From NCBI GenBank assembly GCA_024693045.1, contig JAILLQ010000019.1, positions 92,677 to 156,676 on the forward strand: a stretch of 64,000 nucleotides of DNA, in the 5' to 3' direction. Position numbers and translations under genes: made by a program. This DNA is from Treponema sp. (GTDB taxonomy: Bacteria > Spirochaetota > Spirochaetia > Treponematales > Treponemataceae). Below the pieces are notes generated by a model. It saw nothing but the letters and a program-made list of their open reading frames with translations, searched no databases and had not been told where the DNA came from. Of the stretch, positions 17,264-26,682 are shown in pieces (the first letter of the stretch is position 1; each line of letters begins with the position of its first letter).

Positions 17264-18406
17264 ATGAAGAAGTATAATAGTTATAAGGATAATAAGTTTT
17301 TTTCAACTTTTGAAAATATGTATTACAAAATTTTTAATACCAGCATAAAAAGAATAATATCTAATTCAGTTCTAGCATTTTGCCTTGGTGGCGCAATAGC
17401 TTGTACTTGTCTTTTTATAGCTGGAAATCTACATGTCGAAAAGGGTATTGGTGGTCTTGAAACAGCAGGACTCCCTGACTTTAAAGTAAATGAATTGGAT
17501 TCAAACGCTTCTGATATTATTGCAAAGACAGCTTCTACAGAAGAAAAGGCAGAAAGTGCTCTTTTAGATAAGAACTTTATGGATTCGGTAAATCAGGATG
17601 CCACAGAAGCCGACAGTTTGGATGCTGCCGCCTCTGTATTGAGTCAGGACGAATATTCTTCTGCAGGTCTTGATTTGTGTTATTTTACTTATAAAGTAAA
17701 AAAAGGTGATATGATTGGTTTTATTGCAGACAAGTTTAATATCACTCAGGACACAATTATCAGTGTGAATAATATTCACCAGTCTAGACTTTTGCAGATT
17801 GGCCAGTATCTAAAAATTCCTAGTATGCCTGGTATTGTATATACTGTTCGTAAGGATGGTGAAACCATTACAAGTATTGCCGAAAAGTATGAAATCAGTG
17901 CAGAAAAGTGTTCGACTGTAAATCATCTTGAAACAGAAAAAAGACTTGTGGCAGGAACTACTCTTTTTGTTCCTGATGCACAGCTTGACTGGGTTACCCG
18001 TCAAGAAATCAACGGAGACCTCTTCCACAAGCCTATCCATCATCGTTACTGGCTTTCTTCATATTATGGCTGGCGACAGTCACCATTTAGTGGTAAAAGA
18101 TCCTTCCATTCTGGAGTCGATATGGCGGCTCCTACAGGGACTGCAATTTACTCTGCGTTGGGAGGAACTGTTTCTTCTGTAGGATTTAACAGTATTTACG
18201 GTAATTATGTAATTGTAACTCATCATTCCGGTTATAAGACCTTGTACGGTCACATGAGTGCAATTTTAGTTACCCGCGGACAGTATGTTGATACAAACAC
18301 TCGCATTGGAAAGGTAGGTAGTACAGGTTTGAGTACAGGTCCTCATCTTCATTTTACAGTTTACAAGTTCGGTAAGACTGTAAATCCAATGGCTCTCTGG
18401 CGATAA
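17264..18406 (+). CDS. LysM / M23 peptidoglycan endopeptidase
   Basis: Cell-wall remodelling enzyme anchored in the inner membrane and facing the periplasm. The 380-residue product has a membrane helix near 33-54, a disordered stretch, LysM domains at about 143-186 and 193-236, and an M23 domain at 282-375. The zinc ligands His282 and Asp286 (HSGVD) and His363 (HLH) are present, plus His330, so it should be active. AGGTGG precedes the ATG. It lies 8 bp after rlmE and is probably co-transcribed with it. Confidence 0.93.
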   Translation: MKKYNSYKDNKFFSTFENMYYKIFNTSIKRIISNSVLAFCLGGAIACTCLFIAGNLHVEKGIGGLETAGLPDFKVNELDSNASDIIAKTASTEEKAESALLDKNFMDSVNQDATEADSLDAAASVLSQDEYSSAGLDLCYFTYKVKKGDMIGFIADKFNITQDTIISVNNIHQSRLLQIGQYLKIPSMPGIVYTVRKDGETITSIAEKYEISAEKCSTVNHLETEKRLVAGTTLFVPDAQLDWVTRQEINGDLFHKPIHHRYWLSSYYGWRQSPFSGKRSFHSGVDMAAPTGTAIYSALGGTVSSVGFNSIYGNYVIVTHHSGYKTLYGHMSAILVTRGQYVDTNTRIGKVGSTGLSTGPHLHFTVYKFGKTVNPMALWR

Positions 18407-18410
18407 CTTT

Positions 18411-18869
18411 TTACGCAGCTTTTCCGGAAATCTTTTTTACAAAAACATCAATGTTTCCGAAAACAAAGGTAGCCGAGTAGCCGGTCACGCAAAAGGCTAT
18501 CAAAAGGGCATAAATAATAGAAAGAGTTCTGCTGTTTGTAAGCGAAATTGTATAGATTGAGACAATCAGCAGAAATAGCATAATTAAACCGGTTACAATC
18601 CAGCTTCCAAAGGAAATAGACTTCTTTTGGATTTTTTTATATACATCTTCTGAAACAGATTCCATGATTTTTTGTATAGATTCGTCTGTTACTGGGCTAA
18701 CCATAGAAAGTGGTTCAGCTATTTCCTTTTCTGCAATTTTAAGCATTTTTATAGTCTGTCTGCATTTGTTACAAAAGAGCAGGTGAAGGCTTATGTTTAG
18801 AGGAACCATTTGGTTTTTATCAAGCATAAGGTATTTGTTTAACAGCAAATCACATTTATTATTTTTCAT
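18411..18869 (-). CDS. ZAS-type anti-sigma factor
   Basis: Expected to hold the adjacent ECF sigma factor at the membrane. The 152-residue product has an N-terminal zinc anti-sigma motif HLLFCNKC (H-x3-C-x2-C, near residues 29-36), a helical linker and two membrane helices (near 88-110 and 117-138). Its start overlaps the sigma gene by 11 bp, the usual coupled arrangement. The part outside the membrane is very short, so how the signal is sensed is unclear. Confidence 0.8.
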   Translation of the reverse strand: MKNNKCDLLLNKYLMLDKNQMVPLNISLHLLFCNKCRQTIKMLKIAEKEIAEPLSMVSPVTDESIQKIMESVSEDVYKKIQKKSISFGSWIVTGLIMLFLLIVSIYTISLTNSRTLSIIYALLIAFCVTGYSATFVFGNIDVFVKKISGKAA

Positions 18870-19443
18870 ATAAAGCCTCCAGTTTGGTCTTTAAGATTTT
18901 TTTTGCCCGGAATACATGGGATTTTATTGTGTTCACAGGAAAATCTGTGATTTCGCTTATTTCCTGATAAGAAATGTTGTAAGAAAAATACATTTCTATA
19001 CAGACTGCATACTTTGGCGGTAATTCTTTTATAGCTTCTCTAACAGCTTCTTTTGTAATTTTTAAAATCTGCAATTCTTCAGGTGTTTTTATCTTACTGT
19101 CAGGTATAATCGAGTCATCATCTATGGCCTGATATTCAGCCTGCTTTTTATATGATGTAACTGCACTTGTGTAAGCAATTCTCATAAGCCAGGTGGAAAA
19201 CATAGCTTCCCCCTTAAAGGAAGAAAGCTTTGTGTAAACTTTTATAAAAACATCCTGAACGAAATCTTCGGCGTCAGAATCATTGTGAAAAAAACTTTTA
19301 CCAAGAATAAAAACTTTCTTTTTGTAAAGACAGATCAGGTGTTCAAAGGCCTTTTCATTTCCTGCTAAAGCTTGCTTTACAAGGGAGTAATCGCGGAATT
19401 TTATTCTTTCATGCTCCAGATGATAGAGAAAGTTTTTTGTCAT
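18859..19443 (-). CDS. ECF-type RNA polymerase sigma factor
   Basis: Alternative sigma factor of about 194 residues. Region 2 contains DAEDFVQDVFIKVYTKLSSF and STWLMRIAYTSAVTSYKK. Region 4 contains ELPPKYAVCIEMYFSYNISYQEI and FPVNTIKSHVFRAKKIL, a helix-turn-helix for the -35 element. The next gene encodes a zinc anti-sigma factor and overlaps by 11 bp; the upstream membrane-protein gene overlaps by 4 bp. Target genes cannot be told from this window. Confidence 0.92.
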   Translation of the reverse strand: MTKNFLYHLEHERIKFRDYSLVKQALAGNEKAFEHLICLYKKKVFILGKSFFHNDSDAEDFVQDVFIKVYTKLSSFKGEAMFSTWLMRIAYTSAVTSYKKQAEYQAIDDDSIIPDSKIKTPEELQILKITKEAVREAIKELPPKYAVCIEMYFSYNISYQEISEITDFPVNTIKSHVFRAKKILKTKLEALYEK

Positions 19444-19787
19444 TTTTTGTTGTGAAATTCAGGGTAGATTTTATAAAAAATCAGCATGGAAATTCCAATT
19501 GTTGCGGGAATTAGTCCTCCTAAAATCGAGTAAGAAAAACCATCTATGATGGCAAAAGAAATTGAAAGAATTAAGCCTAAACTTGTCAGAATAAGGCCTG
19601 TAAGCAGAGAAAAGGCTGCTGCGTTAAATTTAGAAGGTGTAAATGTTCCTGTCTTAATCTGTAGTGTAGTTTCGTGGTGTTTCCACAAAATATAGAAGAA
19701 AATAATAAGTGCGCCAAAGAAAATTCCTACGATTGGTACGATAGAAATTATTACCTGTGCAGCTGGCGATGTAATTGTTTGTTCCAT
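19440..19787 (-). CDS. Small membrane protein of the sigma operon
   Basis: A 115-residue protein with likely helices near 12-32, 55-75 and 85-105. Family not recognised. GAGG lies 7 nt before the ATG. The stop overlaps the sigma-factor start (ATGA), so it is the first gene of a three-gene operon with the sigma and anti-sigma factors. It may take part in sensing the envelope signal, but that is inference from position only. Confidence 0.65.
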   Translation of the reverse strand: MEQTITSPAAQVIISIVPIVGIFFGALIIFFYILWKHHETTLQIKTGTFTPSKFNAAAFSLLTGLILTSLGLILSISFAIIDGFSYSILGGLIPATIGISMLIFYKIYPEFHNKK

Positions 19788-19835
19788 AATAAAACCTCAA
19801 TAATTAGACAGTTTAATAAGAAAAAGGTTGCAGAT

Positions 19836-20315
19836 TTAGTCCAAAAAAATGTAATCCTCAAAATAAATTTCCTGAATTTTGTTTAAGGACATATTCTGAT
19901 TAATTCTGTCTTTTAATTCATTTTTTATATTTTTTTCTCCAAGGGAATTTAGCTCTTCTTTTGTTTTAGAATTAAAATAGTCCGTAAAAATTTCCTTTAT
20001 GCTCTGATTTTTTCGGGAAAGTTCTTCAAAAAAATCCTGGTCGCCGGAATCATAGGAAAGAATAGGTTTTATGACTAAGGTAACTCCTTTTCTTTTAGGC
20101 TCTGCCTTTGTAATAGCTCTTATAGTTCCTAGTTTTCTAAAATCACTCTGCTTTTTGTCGGAAATTGTATTAGCTCCACGGGCTACAACTATCGTTTTTT
20201 GTTCAGGCCGACTTTTTACTATTATGCTTCCACTAATAATCATAAAAGCAAGAAAAATAATTATTCCGATTAAAACTTTATTAAGAGTTATCATATCTAA
20301 AAAGTTTTTATTCAT
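19836..20315 (-). CDS. FliL-like membrane protein
   Basis: A 159-residue protein with one N-terminal membrane helix (about 12-32) and a periplasmic domain. Its last 80 residues (from VIKPILSYDSGDQDFFEEL through FNSKTKEELNSLGEKNIKNELKDR, written here in parts) match the FliL pattern of a conserved SKT-x-EEL segment and a final strand IQEIYFEDYIF. FliL supports flagellar stator function. It lies outside any flagellar operon here. The start at 20315 follows GGAGG; an in-frame TTG lies 4 codons upstream. Confidence 0.65.
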   Translation of the reverse strand: MNKNFLDMITLNKVLIGIIIFLAFMIISGSIIVKSRPEQKTIVVARGANTISDKKQSDFRKLGTIRAITKAEPKRKGVTLVIKPILSYDSGDQDFFEELSRKNQSIKEIFTDYFNSKTKEELNSLGEKNIKNELKDRINQNMSLNKIQEIYFEDYIFLD

Positions 20316-20356
20316 TTTATCCTCCAATTAAGAACGCCGCATTTTCAAATTGAACT

Positions 20357-21604
20357 TTATTTTAACTGGTATTTTTTGCAGATGTTTTTTGTTCGTTCTG
20401 CAATTCTTGCTTTTATAAGAACGCTGCTATCTTTCCACTCTTCTTCTATTATAATGCCTTCTGTTCGAATTTTATTGATAAGATCATTTTCTGTGCATGG
20501 AATTTCAAAAAATTCTTCATCACCTAGAAGTTTTTTGCTTATGGCATCAAATAAATCTGCAAAACCAAAACCTGTTTTCGCGCTTACTTTTATTGCATTA
20601 GGAAAAGCCCTGTTTAATTCGGCCTGATTAAGCTGATTTTCTTCAATTTTATCCCATTTATTTAAAACAATAAGACTGGCTTTTTCGGATGCTCCAATTT
20701 CTTGCAAAACTTCTTGAACTGTTTTGTATTGCTCGATAGCGTTAGAATCACCGGAATCTATTACAATAAGGTTTAAATCTGCTTTTTTTGCTTCAGAAAG
20801 AGTTGATTTAAAGGCATCGATAAGGCTGTGAGGAAGGTTAGAGATAAAACCTACTGTATCGGTTAATAAAATTCCTTTTCCATCTTTCAGATTTAATTTG
20901 CGGGTCAGAGGGTCTAGAGTAGCAAAGAGTTTATTTTCTACAAAACTTTCTGCTCCTGTAAGAGCATTGAGCAGACTTGATTTTCCTGCGTTTGTATAAC
21001 CAATTAGGGCGCATTCTGGAATAGGAATAGCCCCCCTTCGTTTTCGCTGTGTTTCCCGGGTTTTTACAACTTCTTCAAGTTCTTTTTTTGTCTGCATAAT
21101 TAAAGTTCTTACCCGTCTCTGGTCAAGTTCGAGCTGGGTTTCGCCTGAGCCTTTTGAGCCGTAGCTACCACCTCTTTGGCGAGCCATATCACCGTATGAA
21201 TGTGCTAATCTTGGAAGGGAGTAGGTAAGTTTAGCCAGCTGAACTTGAAGGACAGCCTCTTTTGTTCTTGCTCTTTGGGCAAAAATTCTAATGATAACTT
21301 CCTGGCGGTCAAAGCAAGGGATTTTGGCAAGTTTTTCCCAGTTGCGCTGTTTTGTTGGCTCAAGATTAAAATCAAAAATAATGCAATCCGCTTCAACTTC
21401 TTTTGCTCTTTCTGCAATTTCCTGGGCTTTCCCTTTGCCCATTCCATATGCTGGTTGAACTTCCAGTCGGCTCAATGTAATTTTTTCTACACTTTCTAAT
21501 CCTAAGGTATCCGTCAGACCGGTTAGTTCTGAAAGGTTATTTCCCGGTTCTCCAACTAGTAGAGCTCTTACTTTTTTATTTCTTTCTTCTTCCAAGTCAA
21601 TCAT
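20357..21604 (-). CDS. hflX: Ribosome-associated GTPase HflX
   Basis: A GTPase that splits or rescues stalled ribosomes. The 415-residue product has the N-terminal HflX domain with QPAYGMGKGKAQEI, the glycine-rich RQRGGSYGSKGSGETQLELD linker, then a G domain with GYTNAGKSSLLN (G1), DTVGFISNLPHSLIDAF (G3) and NKWD (G4). No Shine-Dalgarno sequence precedes the ATG. A TTGAAA-17-TATAGT promoter ends 8 nt upstream, so the transcript should have almost no leader. Divergent from the acidic-repeat gene 25 bp away. Confidence 0.95.
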   Translation of the reverse strand: MIDLEEERNKKVRALLVGEPGNNLSELTGLTDTLGLESVEKITLSRLEVQPAYGMGKGKAQEIAERAKEVEADCIIFDFNLEPTKQRNWEKLAKIPCFDRQEVIIRIFAQRARTKEAVLQVQLAKLTYSLPRLAHSYGDMARQRGGSYGSKGSGETQLELDQRRVRTLIMQTKKELEEVVKTRETQRKRRGAIPIPECALIGYTNAGKSSLLNALTGAESFVENKLFATLDPLTRKLNLKDGKGILLTDTVGFISNLPHSLIDAFKSTLSEAKKADLNLIVIDSGDSNAIEQYKTVQEVLQEIGASEKASLIVLNKWDKIEENQLNQAELNRAFPNAIKVSAKTGFGFADLFDAISKKLLGDEEFFEIPCTENDLINKIRTEGIIIEEEWKDSSVLIKARIAERTKNICKKYQLK

Positions 21605-21612
21605 CGTTTTTT

Positions 21613-21641
21613 ACTATAAAACAGAGGCTTTGATTTTTCAA
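21613..21641 (-). promoter_or_regulatory. hflX promoter, nearly leaderless
   Basis: On the minus strand TTGAAA (21636-21641), a 17-bp spacer and TATAGT (21613-21618). The expected +1 near 21606 is 2 nt before the ATG. It overlaps the first codons of the divergent repeat-protein frame, which weakens the TTG start proposed for that gene. Confidence 0.7.
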
Positions 21642-24600
21642 CTCAGACTTTTTTTTCTTTATTATTCTCAAAAAATAACCGATAATCATTTAGTAGTGAA
21701 ATCCTTTGTTAAAAACTCTGTAGGTTTGCTTCTTGCCGTAGGGCTTTGTAGTGGCATAACGGTAGCATCTTCATTGGGAATGTTTTCAAAGATTGAAAAG
21801 AATTTCTATGAACCTGCTAGACTTGCTTCTATACGAAATAAACTTGATGAAGTTGCATCTTACAGTAATGGCTACATGTATAGTATTCTCAATAAGTTGG
21901 GCTCAGAAGAAGGCTTTCTGTCTAATGATGTTGTTTCTTCATATTTTGAAAGGGAACCATCTAGAGAAGTCGGAAGGCTTTTTGGAAAGCTTTTGGATGA
22001 TTTGCCTGCTTTGGACGGACTTAGAGTAGTTGAAAACAATGGAAAAAGTGTTCAGTACAGTTCCTACCGTAACGATTCAAAAAATGATCGTGGAAATAAA
22101 ACATATTCAGATTATAAAGATTTAAAAACTTATTCCGGAAATCCAGAACTGGATTACCAGATTGTTTCTGCATTTGTAGAAACAGAAGAAGAAACTTCTT
22201 TTAATTCAAATAAATACAGAATGATATATGATGGTTATGAACAGAGAATTATTATTTCATATCCATATTATTATAATGAAAGGGCTTATTCTTTTGTATT
22301 CTATTTAAATCCAATCGATTTTGTAACTCAGCTTGTAGAAGAGCATATCATTTCTATAAACGAGCAGATGACTTTGATTTCTTCTAAAGATGGAAGCATA
22401 GGTGGTTTTGTATTCAGAATGCCAAGGGTTGGACAGGGGTTACTTGCAAACGAAATACTCCGTCGCTGGCACATAAGATCCTATGGCCCAGATGAAATTG
22501 CTTCTACCCCAAAAGTTCAGGTAAGTGGTCTGGTTGCAGACGAAAATGGAAGTAAAAGTGCAGAAAGCACTGAGCGTGAAGTTTCATGGAATTTACTAAC
22601 CAGCCCTAAGGCAGAATTTTTCAACATCTGCGGTTTATATTCTTATGAAATGCTTGCAATGCCTCCTTATGTAAAAATACTGCTTTTAATCTGTTCATTT
22701 ATAACTGTTTGTCTCATTACGATAATTATATTTAATATCAGAAAAGATGATGATGTTGTAATTCTTTCAAAAATTAAGAGTGTTCAAATTGGTCTTCTTA
22801 ACGAATTTTTTGAAAAAAATGTTGATCGCACAAAGGTCGCAGCTTTAATAGAAAGTCAAAAGGATGCTCTTACAGCTAGAATTAAGAAAAGTCTTGGTCG
22901 ACGTGGAAAAAAATACGGGGACGATTTAAGCATAATTTTAAATCAGAGCTGGCAGGACATTATTAATATACTTTCCGGCGATAATTCTGTGAATATTCAG
23001 AGTCTTTCTACAAATGATATGTCTGAAATTAGACGCATGTTTGAAGATGTTATGAATAATAGCTCTATTCGAGTTCAAGCCGTAACTCAGTTTCCGTCAC
23101 GACAGATGCCTAAAAACTGGAAAAAAGAAGATAACTCAAGACCTGCCGGCATAGAAATTGCTCCACGCCCTGGTCATCCTGCAGTTGTAAGAGAAGGTTC
23201 TCTTGAAGAAATCACAGATGCTGAAGATTTGGAAGAACTGACAGATGTAGAACCATTAGAAGATGTAGAACCAGTAGAAGACGCAGAACCATTAGAAGAC
23301 GCTGAGCCGATAGAAGACGCAGAACCAGTAGAAGATGCAGAACCATTAGAAGACGCAGAACCATTAGAAGACGCAGAACCATTAGAAGACGCAGAACCTG
23401 TAGAAGATGCAGAACCATTAGAAGACGCAGAACCATTAGAAGATGCAGAACCAGTAGAAGACGCAGAGCCACTAGAAGACGCAGAGCCACTAGAAGACGC
23501 AGAACCTGTAGAAGACGCAGAACCTGTAGAAGATGCAGAACCTGTAGAAAATGCAGAGCCTGTAGAAGACGCAGAACCAGTAGAAGACGCAGAACCATTA
23601 GAAGACGCAGAACCATTAGAAGACGCAGAACCATTAGAAGATGCAGAACCAGTAGAAGATGCAGAACCATTAGAAGACGCTGAGTCATTAGAAGATGCTG
23701 AGCCATTAGAAGACGCAGAACCATTAGAAGACGCTGAGCCGATAGAAGACGCAGAACCAGTAGAAGACGCAGAACCTGTAGAAGATGTAGAACCAGTAGA
23801 AAATGCAGAACCAGTAGAAGACGCAGAACCTGTAGAAGACGCAGAACCAGTAGAAGATGCAGAACCAGTAGAAAAAACTGAAACTGTTGAAGAAGTCTCT
23901 TCTAGTGATGCAAATCCTGAAACGGAAGCCCTTTTTGAACAGGAATACGAAGCTCTGTCTCGTGCTGTTGATGATTTAAATGAAGTATCTTTTTCTGAAA
24001 GTGATGTGGCTTTAAATACACTTCAGTCTGAACTTCTAACCTCTGAGGAATTTAATTCTGCAGACCAGCAGAAAACTAATAAATCCGATGAGTCTGAATC
24101 TTTAAAACATGATGATGATGTCATAGAAGATTTGGAATTTGCGGATGAAGATGAAGAAGAATTAGAAGAAGGCAAAGAAAGAGTTGTTTTTTCTTCCCCA
24201 AGAAGTGAAGTAAGTCAGTTTGAAGGCACAGAAGTCTTAGAAATTGGAGATAGGCTTCAAGGAAAAGTAGAAAATGCCGATAATTCTGTAGTGGATGATT
24301 TTGTGGTCTATAACACCATAAATATATTCGAAGATTTATCGGTTGGAAACAACTTGCAAAAATCTTTAAAACAGGGGGAGTCTGATACAACTGAATTAAA
24401 AAAAAATGATTCAGGCGAAAATTCTATGAATGAAATAAAAAAAAAAGAGACTGATGATATAGTAGAATTGGAATCAGTTTCTAATAAAAGTGAGGATTTT
24501 ATGTTTACCGCTTTTGCCGCAAATGATAATAATGTTACAGAACTTGCCCCAGATGCTATTGTTCAGGGGGATGATGGAGTTTTTTCTATTGCAAATGATG

Positions 24601-24665
24601 TTTCAACTATAGGTATTAAAATCGATGAAGATTTTAAGAAGCTTGTTGATTCAGTTTTAAAATAA
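21630..24665 (+). CDS. Membrane protein with 35 tandem acidic hexapeptides
   Basis: About 1011 residues, family not recognised. A membrane helix near 28-50, an extracytoplasmic sensor-like region to about 345, a second helix near 348-370, a helical charged segment (370-490), then 35 units of the type DAEPLE/DAEPVE (codons 539-748) and an acidic C-terminal region. The two-helix layout with an extracellular loop recalls Cache-type receptors, but I see no HAMP, kinase or MCP module. Start uncertain: TTG at 21630 (AGAGG only 2 nt away) or GTG at 21696. Confidence 0.75.
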   Translation: MIFQLRLFFLYYSQKITDNHLVVKSFVKNSVGLLLAVGLCSGITVASSLGMFSKIEKNFYEPARLASIRNKLDEVASYSNGYMYSILNKLGSEEGFLSNDVVSSYFEREPSREVGRLFGKLLDDLPALDGLRVVENNGKSVQYSSYRNDSKNDRGNKTYSDYKDLKTYSGNPELDYQIVSAFVETEEETSFNSNKYRMIYDGYEQRIIISYPYYYNERAYSFVFYLNPIDFVTQLVEEHIISINEQMTLISSKDGSIGGFVFRMPRVGQGLLANEILRRWHIRSYGPDEIASTPKVQVSGLVADENGSKSAESTEREVSWNLLTSPKAEFFNICGLYSYEMLAMPPYVKILLLICSFITVCLITIIIFNIRKDDDVVILSKIKSVQIGLLNEFFEKNVDRTKVAALIESQKDALTARIKKSLGRRGKKYGDDLSIILNQSWQDIINILSGDNSVNIQSLSTNDMSEIRRMFEDVMNNSSIRVQAVTQFPSRQMPKNWKKEDNSRPAGIEIAPRPGHPAVVREGSLEEITDAEDLEELTDVEPLEDVEPVEDAEPLEDAEPIEDAEPVEDAEPLEDAEPLEDAEPLEDAEPVEDAEPLEDAEPLEDAEPVEDAEPLEDAEPLEDAEPVEDAEPVEDAEPVENAEPVEDAEPVEDAEPLEDAEPLEDAEPLEDAEPVEDAEPLEDAESLEDAEPLEDAEPLEDAEPIEDAEPVEDAEPVEDVEPVENAEPVEDAEPVEDAEPVEDAEPVEKTETVEEVSSSDANPETEALFEQEYEALSRAVDDLNEVSFSESDVALNTLQSELLTSEEFNSADQQKTNKSDESESLKHDDDVIEDLEFADEDEEELEEGKERVVFSSPRSEVSQFEGTEVLEIGDRLQGKVENADNSVVDDFVVYNTINIFEDLSVGNNLQKSLKQGESDTTELKKNDSGENSMNEIKKKETDDIVELESVSNKSEDFMFTAFAANDNNVTELAPDAIVQGDDGVFSIANDVSTIGIKIDEDFKKLVDSVLK
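23244..23873 (+). repeat. 35 x 18-bp coding tandem repeat
   Basis: Thirty-five consecutive 18-bp units with no break. The third residue-pair position varies among LE, VE and IE, and GAC/GAT and GCA/GCT alternate. Two units start with Asn, four carry Val for Ala or Ser for Pro. The unit is in frame, so copy-number change would keep the gene open. Confidence 0.97.
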
Positions 24666-24680
24666 TCATTCTAAGAAGAG

Positions 24681-26678
24681 TCAGTTTTTGAACTGTTCTT
24701 CGATTTCTTTTATCTGATCACGCAGAGCTGCCGCCTGTTCGTATTCAAGACGCTCTGCACAATCGGACATTTCCTGTTTGAGGGCTTTGATAAGTTTTTC
24801 CCTCTGTTTTTTGTCGAATAGGTTGGCACTTTTTTTAAGAGTTTCAACTGTTACTTTTGCGTTTTCTTCTGCTTCTTCCTGTTGATGTTCCAGTATATCC
24901 TGAATCTGTTTTTTTACAGTTTGCGGAGTAATTCCGTGTTCCCTGTTATAGGCTTCCTGAACAGTACGACGGTGTTTTGTTTCATCGATTGCTTCTTTCA
25001 TGGCGTCGCTCATTCGGTCTGCATACATAACAACTTTACCTTCCGCATTTCTTGCAGCTCGGCCAATAATCTGAATCAATGAAGTTGTTGAGCGCAAAAA
25101 TCCGATTTTGTCTGCATCCAGAAGGGCAATAAAACTTACTTCAGGCAGATCTATTCCTTCTCTTAGAAGGTTGATACCAATTAGAACATCTATTTCACCT
25201 GTTCTTAAGGATTTTAATATTTCAACTCTTTCGAAAGTATCTATTTCCGAATGAATATATTTTACTTTTAAGTCTAGATCCAAAAGATAGGATGTAAGGT
25301 CTTCTGCCATTTTTTTAGTAAGTGTAAGAACTAAACTTCTTTCATTTTTTGCAATTCTTTCTTTTATTTCTTTGTAGATGTCTTCCATTTGACCTTCACT
25401 AGGTCTCACTTCAACAATAGGGTCAAGAAGTCCTGTAGGTCGAATTAGCTGTTCAACAACTTGTGTGGACTGTTTTATTTCTTCCTTTCTAGGGGTTGCT
25501 GTTACATAAATGACCTGATTCATCATGCTGGTAAATTCATCAGCTTTTAAAGGCCTATTATCCAGGGCACTTGGGAGGCGGAAGCCAAAATCTACTAGAT
25601 TCTGTTTTCTGCTTCTGTCCCCTTCATACATGGCACCTATTTGAGGTACAGAAACATGAGCTTCATCTATCATACATAAAAAATCTGAAGGAAAGTAATG
25701 AAGTAGAGTTGCCGGAGCTTCCCCTGGTGCTCTTTGTGCGATAGGTGCAGAATAATTTTCGATACCTGAGCAATAGCCCATTTCTTTCATCATTTCTATG
25801 TCGTAGGTAACCCTGGTTTTCAGTCTTTCGGCTTCAAGTAATTTATGTTGACTATTCAAAACTTCAAGTCTTTCTTCTAGTTCCTTTTCAATGCGTTCTG
25901 TTGCCGCTGTAAGCTGATCCTGTGGAATTACAAAGTTTTTTGCAGGATAAATTGTAGTTTCGTCCAGTTCTTCTGTAACTTTTCCAGAAATTACATTAAA
26001 TCGGCGTATTCTTACAACTTCATCCCAATCCAATTCGATTCTGTACGCTTCGTCAAATTCCATGTATGGCGGATAGATTTCAATAACGTCTCCTTTTATT
26101 CGGAAAGTTCCTCTATCTAGAACCATATCATTTCTATTGTACTGAATATGGGCAAGTTCAAGAGCAAGCTTATGGGTGTCTAATTCCTTTCCCTTTTCGA
26201 TATGAATTCTCATGGATTTGTAGAGTTCCGGCATACCAAGACCATAAATGCAGGATACGGTTGCAATTACAATTACATCTCTTCTTTCCATAAGACTGTA
26301 TGTAGCAGCCATTTTCATCTGGTCTATTTCCTTGTTAATCGCTGCGTCTTTTTCGATATATAGGTCTCTTGCAGGAACATAGGCTTCCGGCTGATAGTAG
26401 TCGTAATAAGAAACAAAGTATTCTACAGCGTTATTAGGAAAAAAGGATTTAAATTCACGGTAAAGCTGGGCAGAAAGAGTTTTGTTATGACTGATGATTA
26501 GAGTTGGTCTTTGTACTTTTTCTATAATTTTTGCCATAGTAAAGGTTTTACCACTACCAGTAACCCCTTTTAAAGTCTGATATTTATCGCCGCGTAAAAA
26601 TCCTTCTGCTAGTCTATCAATTGCCTGTCCCTGATCTCCTGATGGCTGGAAAGGGGATACAACTTCAAATTTACGCAT
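24681..26678 (-). CDS. uvrB: Excinuclease ABC subunit B
   Basis: DNA-damage recognition helicase of nucleotide excision repair. The 665-residue product has Walker A TLKGVTGSGKTFTMAK, the beta-hairpin YYDYYQPEAYVP, helicase motifs DEAHVSVPQ and QIIGRAARN, and a C-terminal UVR motif (KQEMSDCAERLEYEQAAALRD, the UvrC contact). The gene starts 4 bp after the stop of the tyrosine-phosphatase-like gene, with GGAG inside that gene's end, so it is the last member of the htrA operon. Confidence 0.97.
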   Translation of the reverse strand: MRKFEVVSPFQPSGDQGQAIDRLAEGFLRGDKYQTLKGVTGSGKTFTMAKIIEKVQRPTLIISHNKTLSAQLYREFKSFFPNNAVEYFVSYYDYYQPEAYVPARDLYIEKDAAINKEIDQMKMAATYSLMERRDVIVIATVSCIYGLGMPELYKSMRIHIEKGKELDTHKLALELAHIQYNRNDMVLDRGTFRIKGDVIEIYPPYMEFDEAYRIELDWDEVVRIRRFNVISGKVTEELDETTIYPAKNFVIPQDQLTAATERIEKELEERLEVLNSQHKLLEAERLKTRVTYDIEMMKEMGYCSGIENYSAPIAQRAPGEAPATLLHYFPSDFLCMIDEAHVSVPQIGAMYEGDRSRKQNLVDFGFRLPSALDNRPLKADEFTSMMNQVIYVTATPRKEEIKQSTQVVEQLIRPTGLLDPIVEVRPSEGQMEDIYKEIKERIAKNERSLVLTLTKKMAEDLTSYLLDLDLKVKYIHSEIDTFERVEILKSLRTGEIDVLIGINLLREGIDLPEVSFIALLDADKIGFLRSTTSLIQIIGRAARNAEGKVVMYADRMSDAMKEAIDETKHRRTVQEAYNREHGITPQTVKKQIQDILEHQQEEAEENAKVTVETLKKSANLFDKKQREKLIKALKQEMSDCAERLEYEQAAALRDQIKEIEEQFKN

Positions 26679-26682
26679 TGAC

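Noticed and set aside
23212..23724. A Leu-rich minus-strand frame of 170 residues
   Set aside because: It is the antisense reading of the acidic hexapeptide repeat; an 18-bp repeat keeps other frames open by chance.
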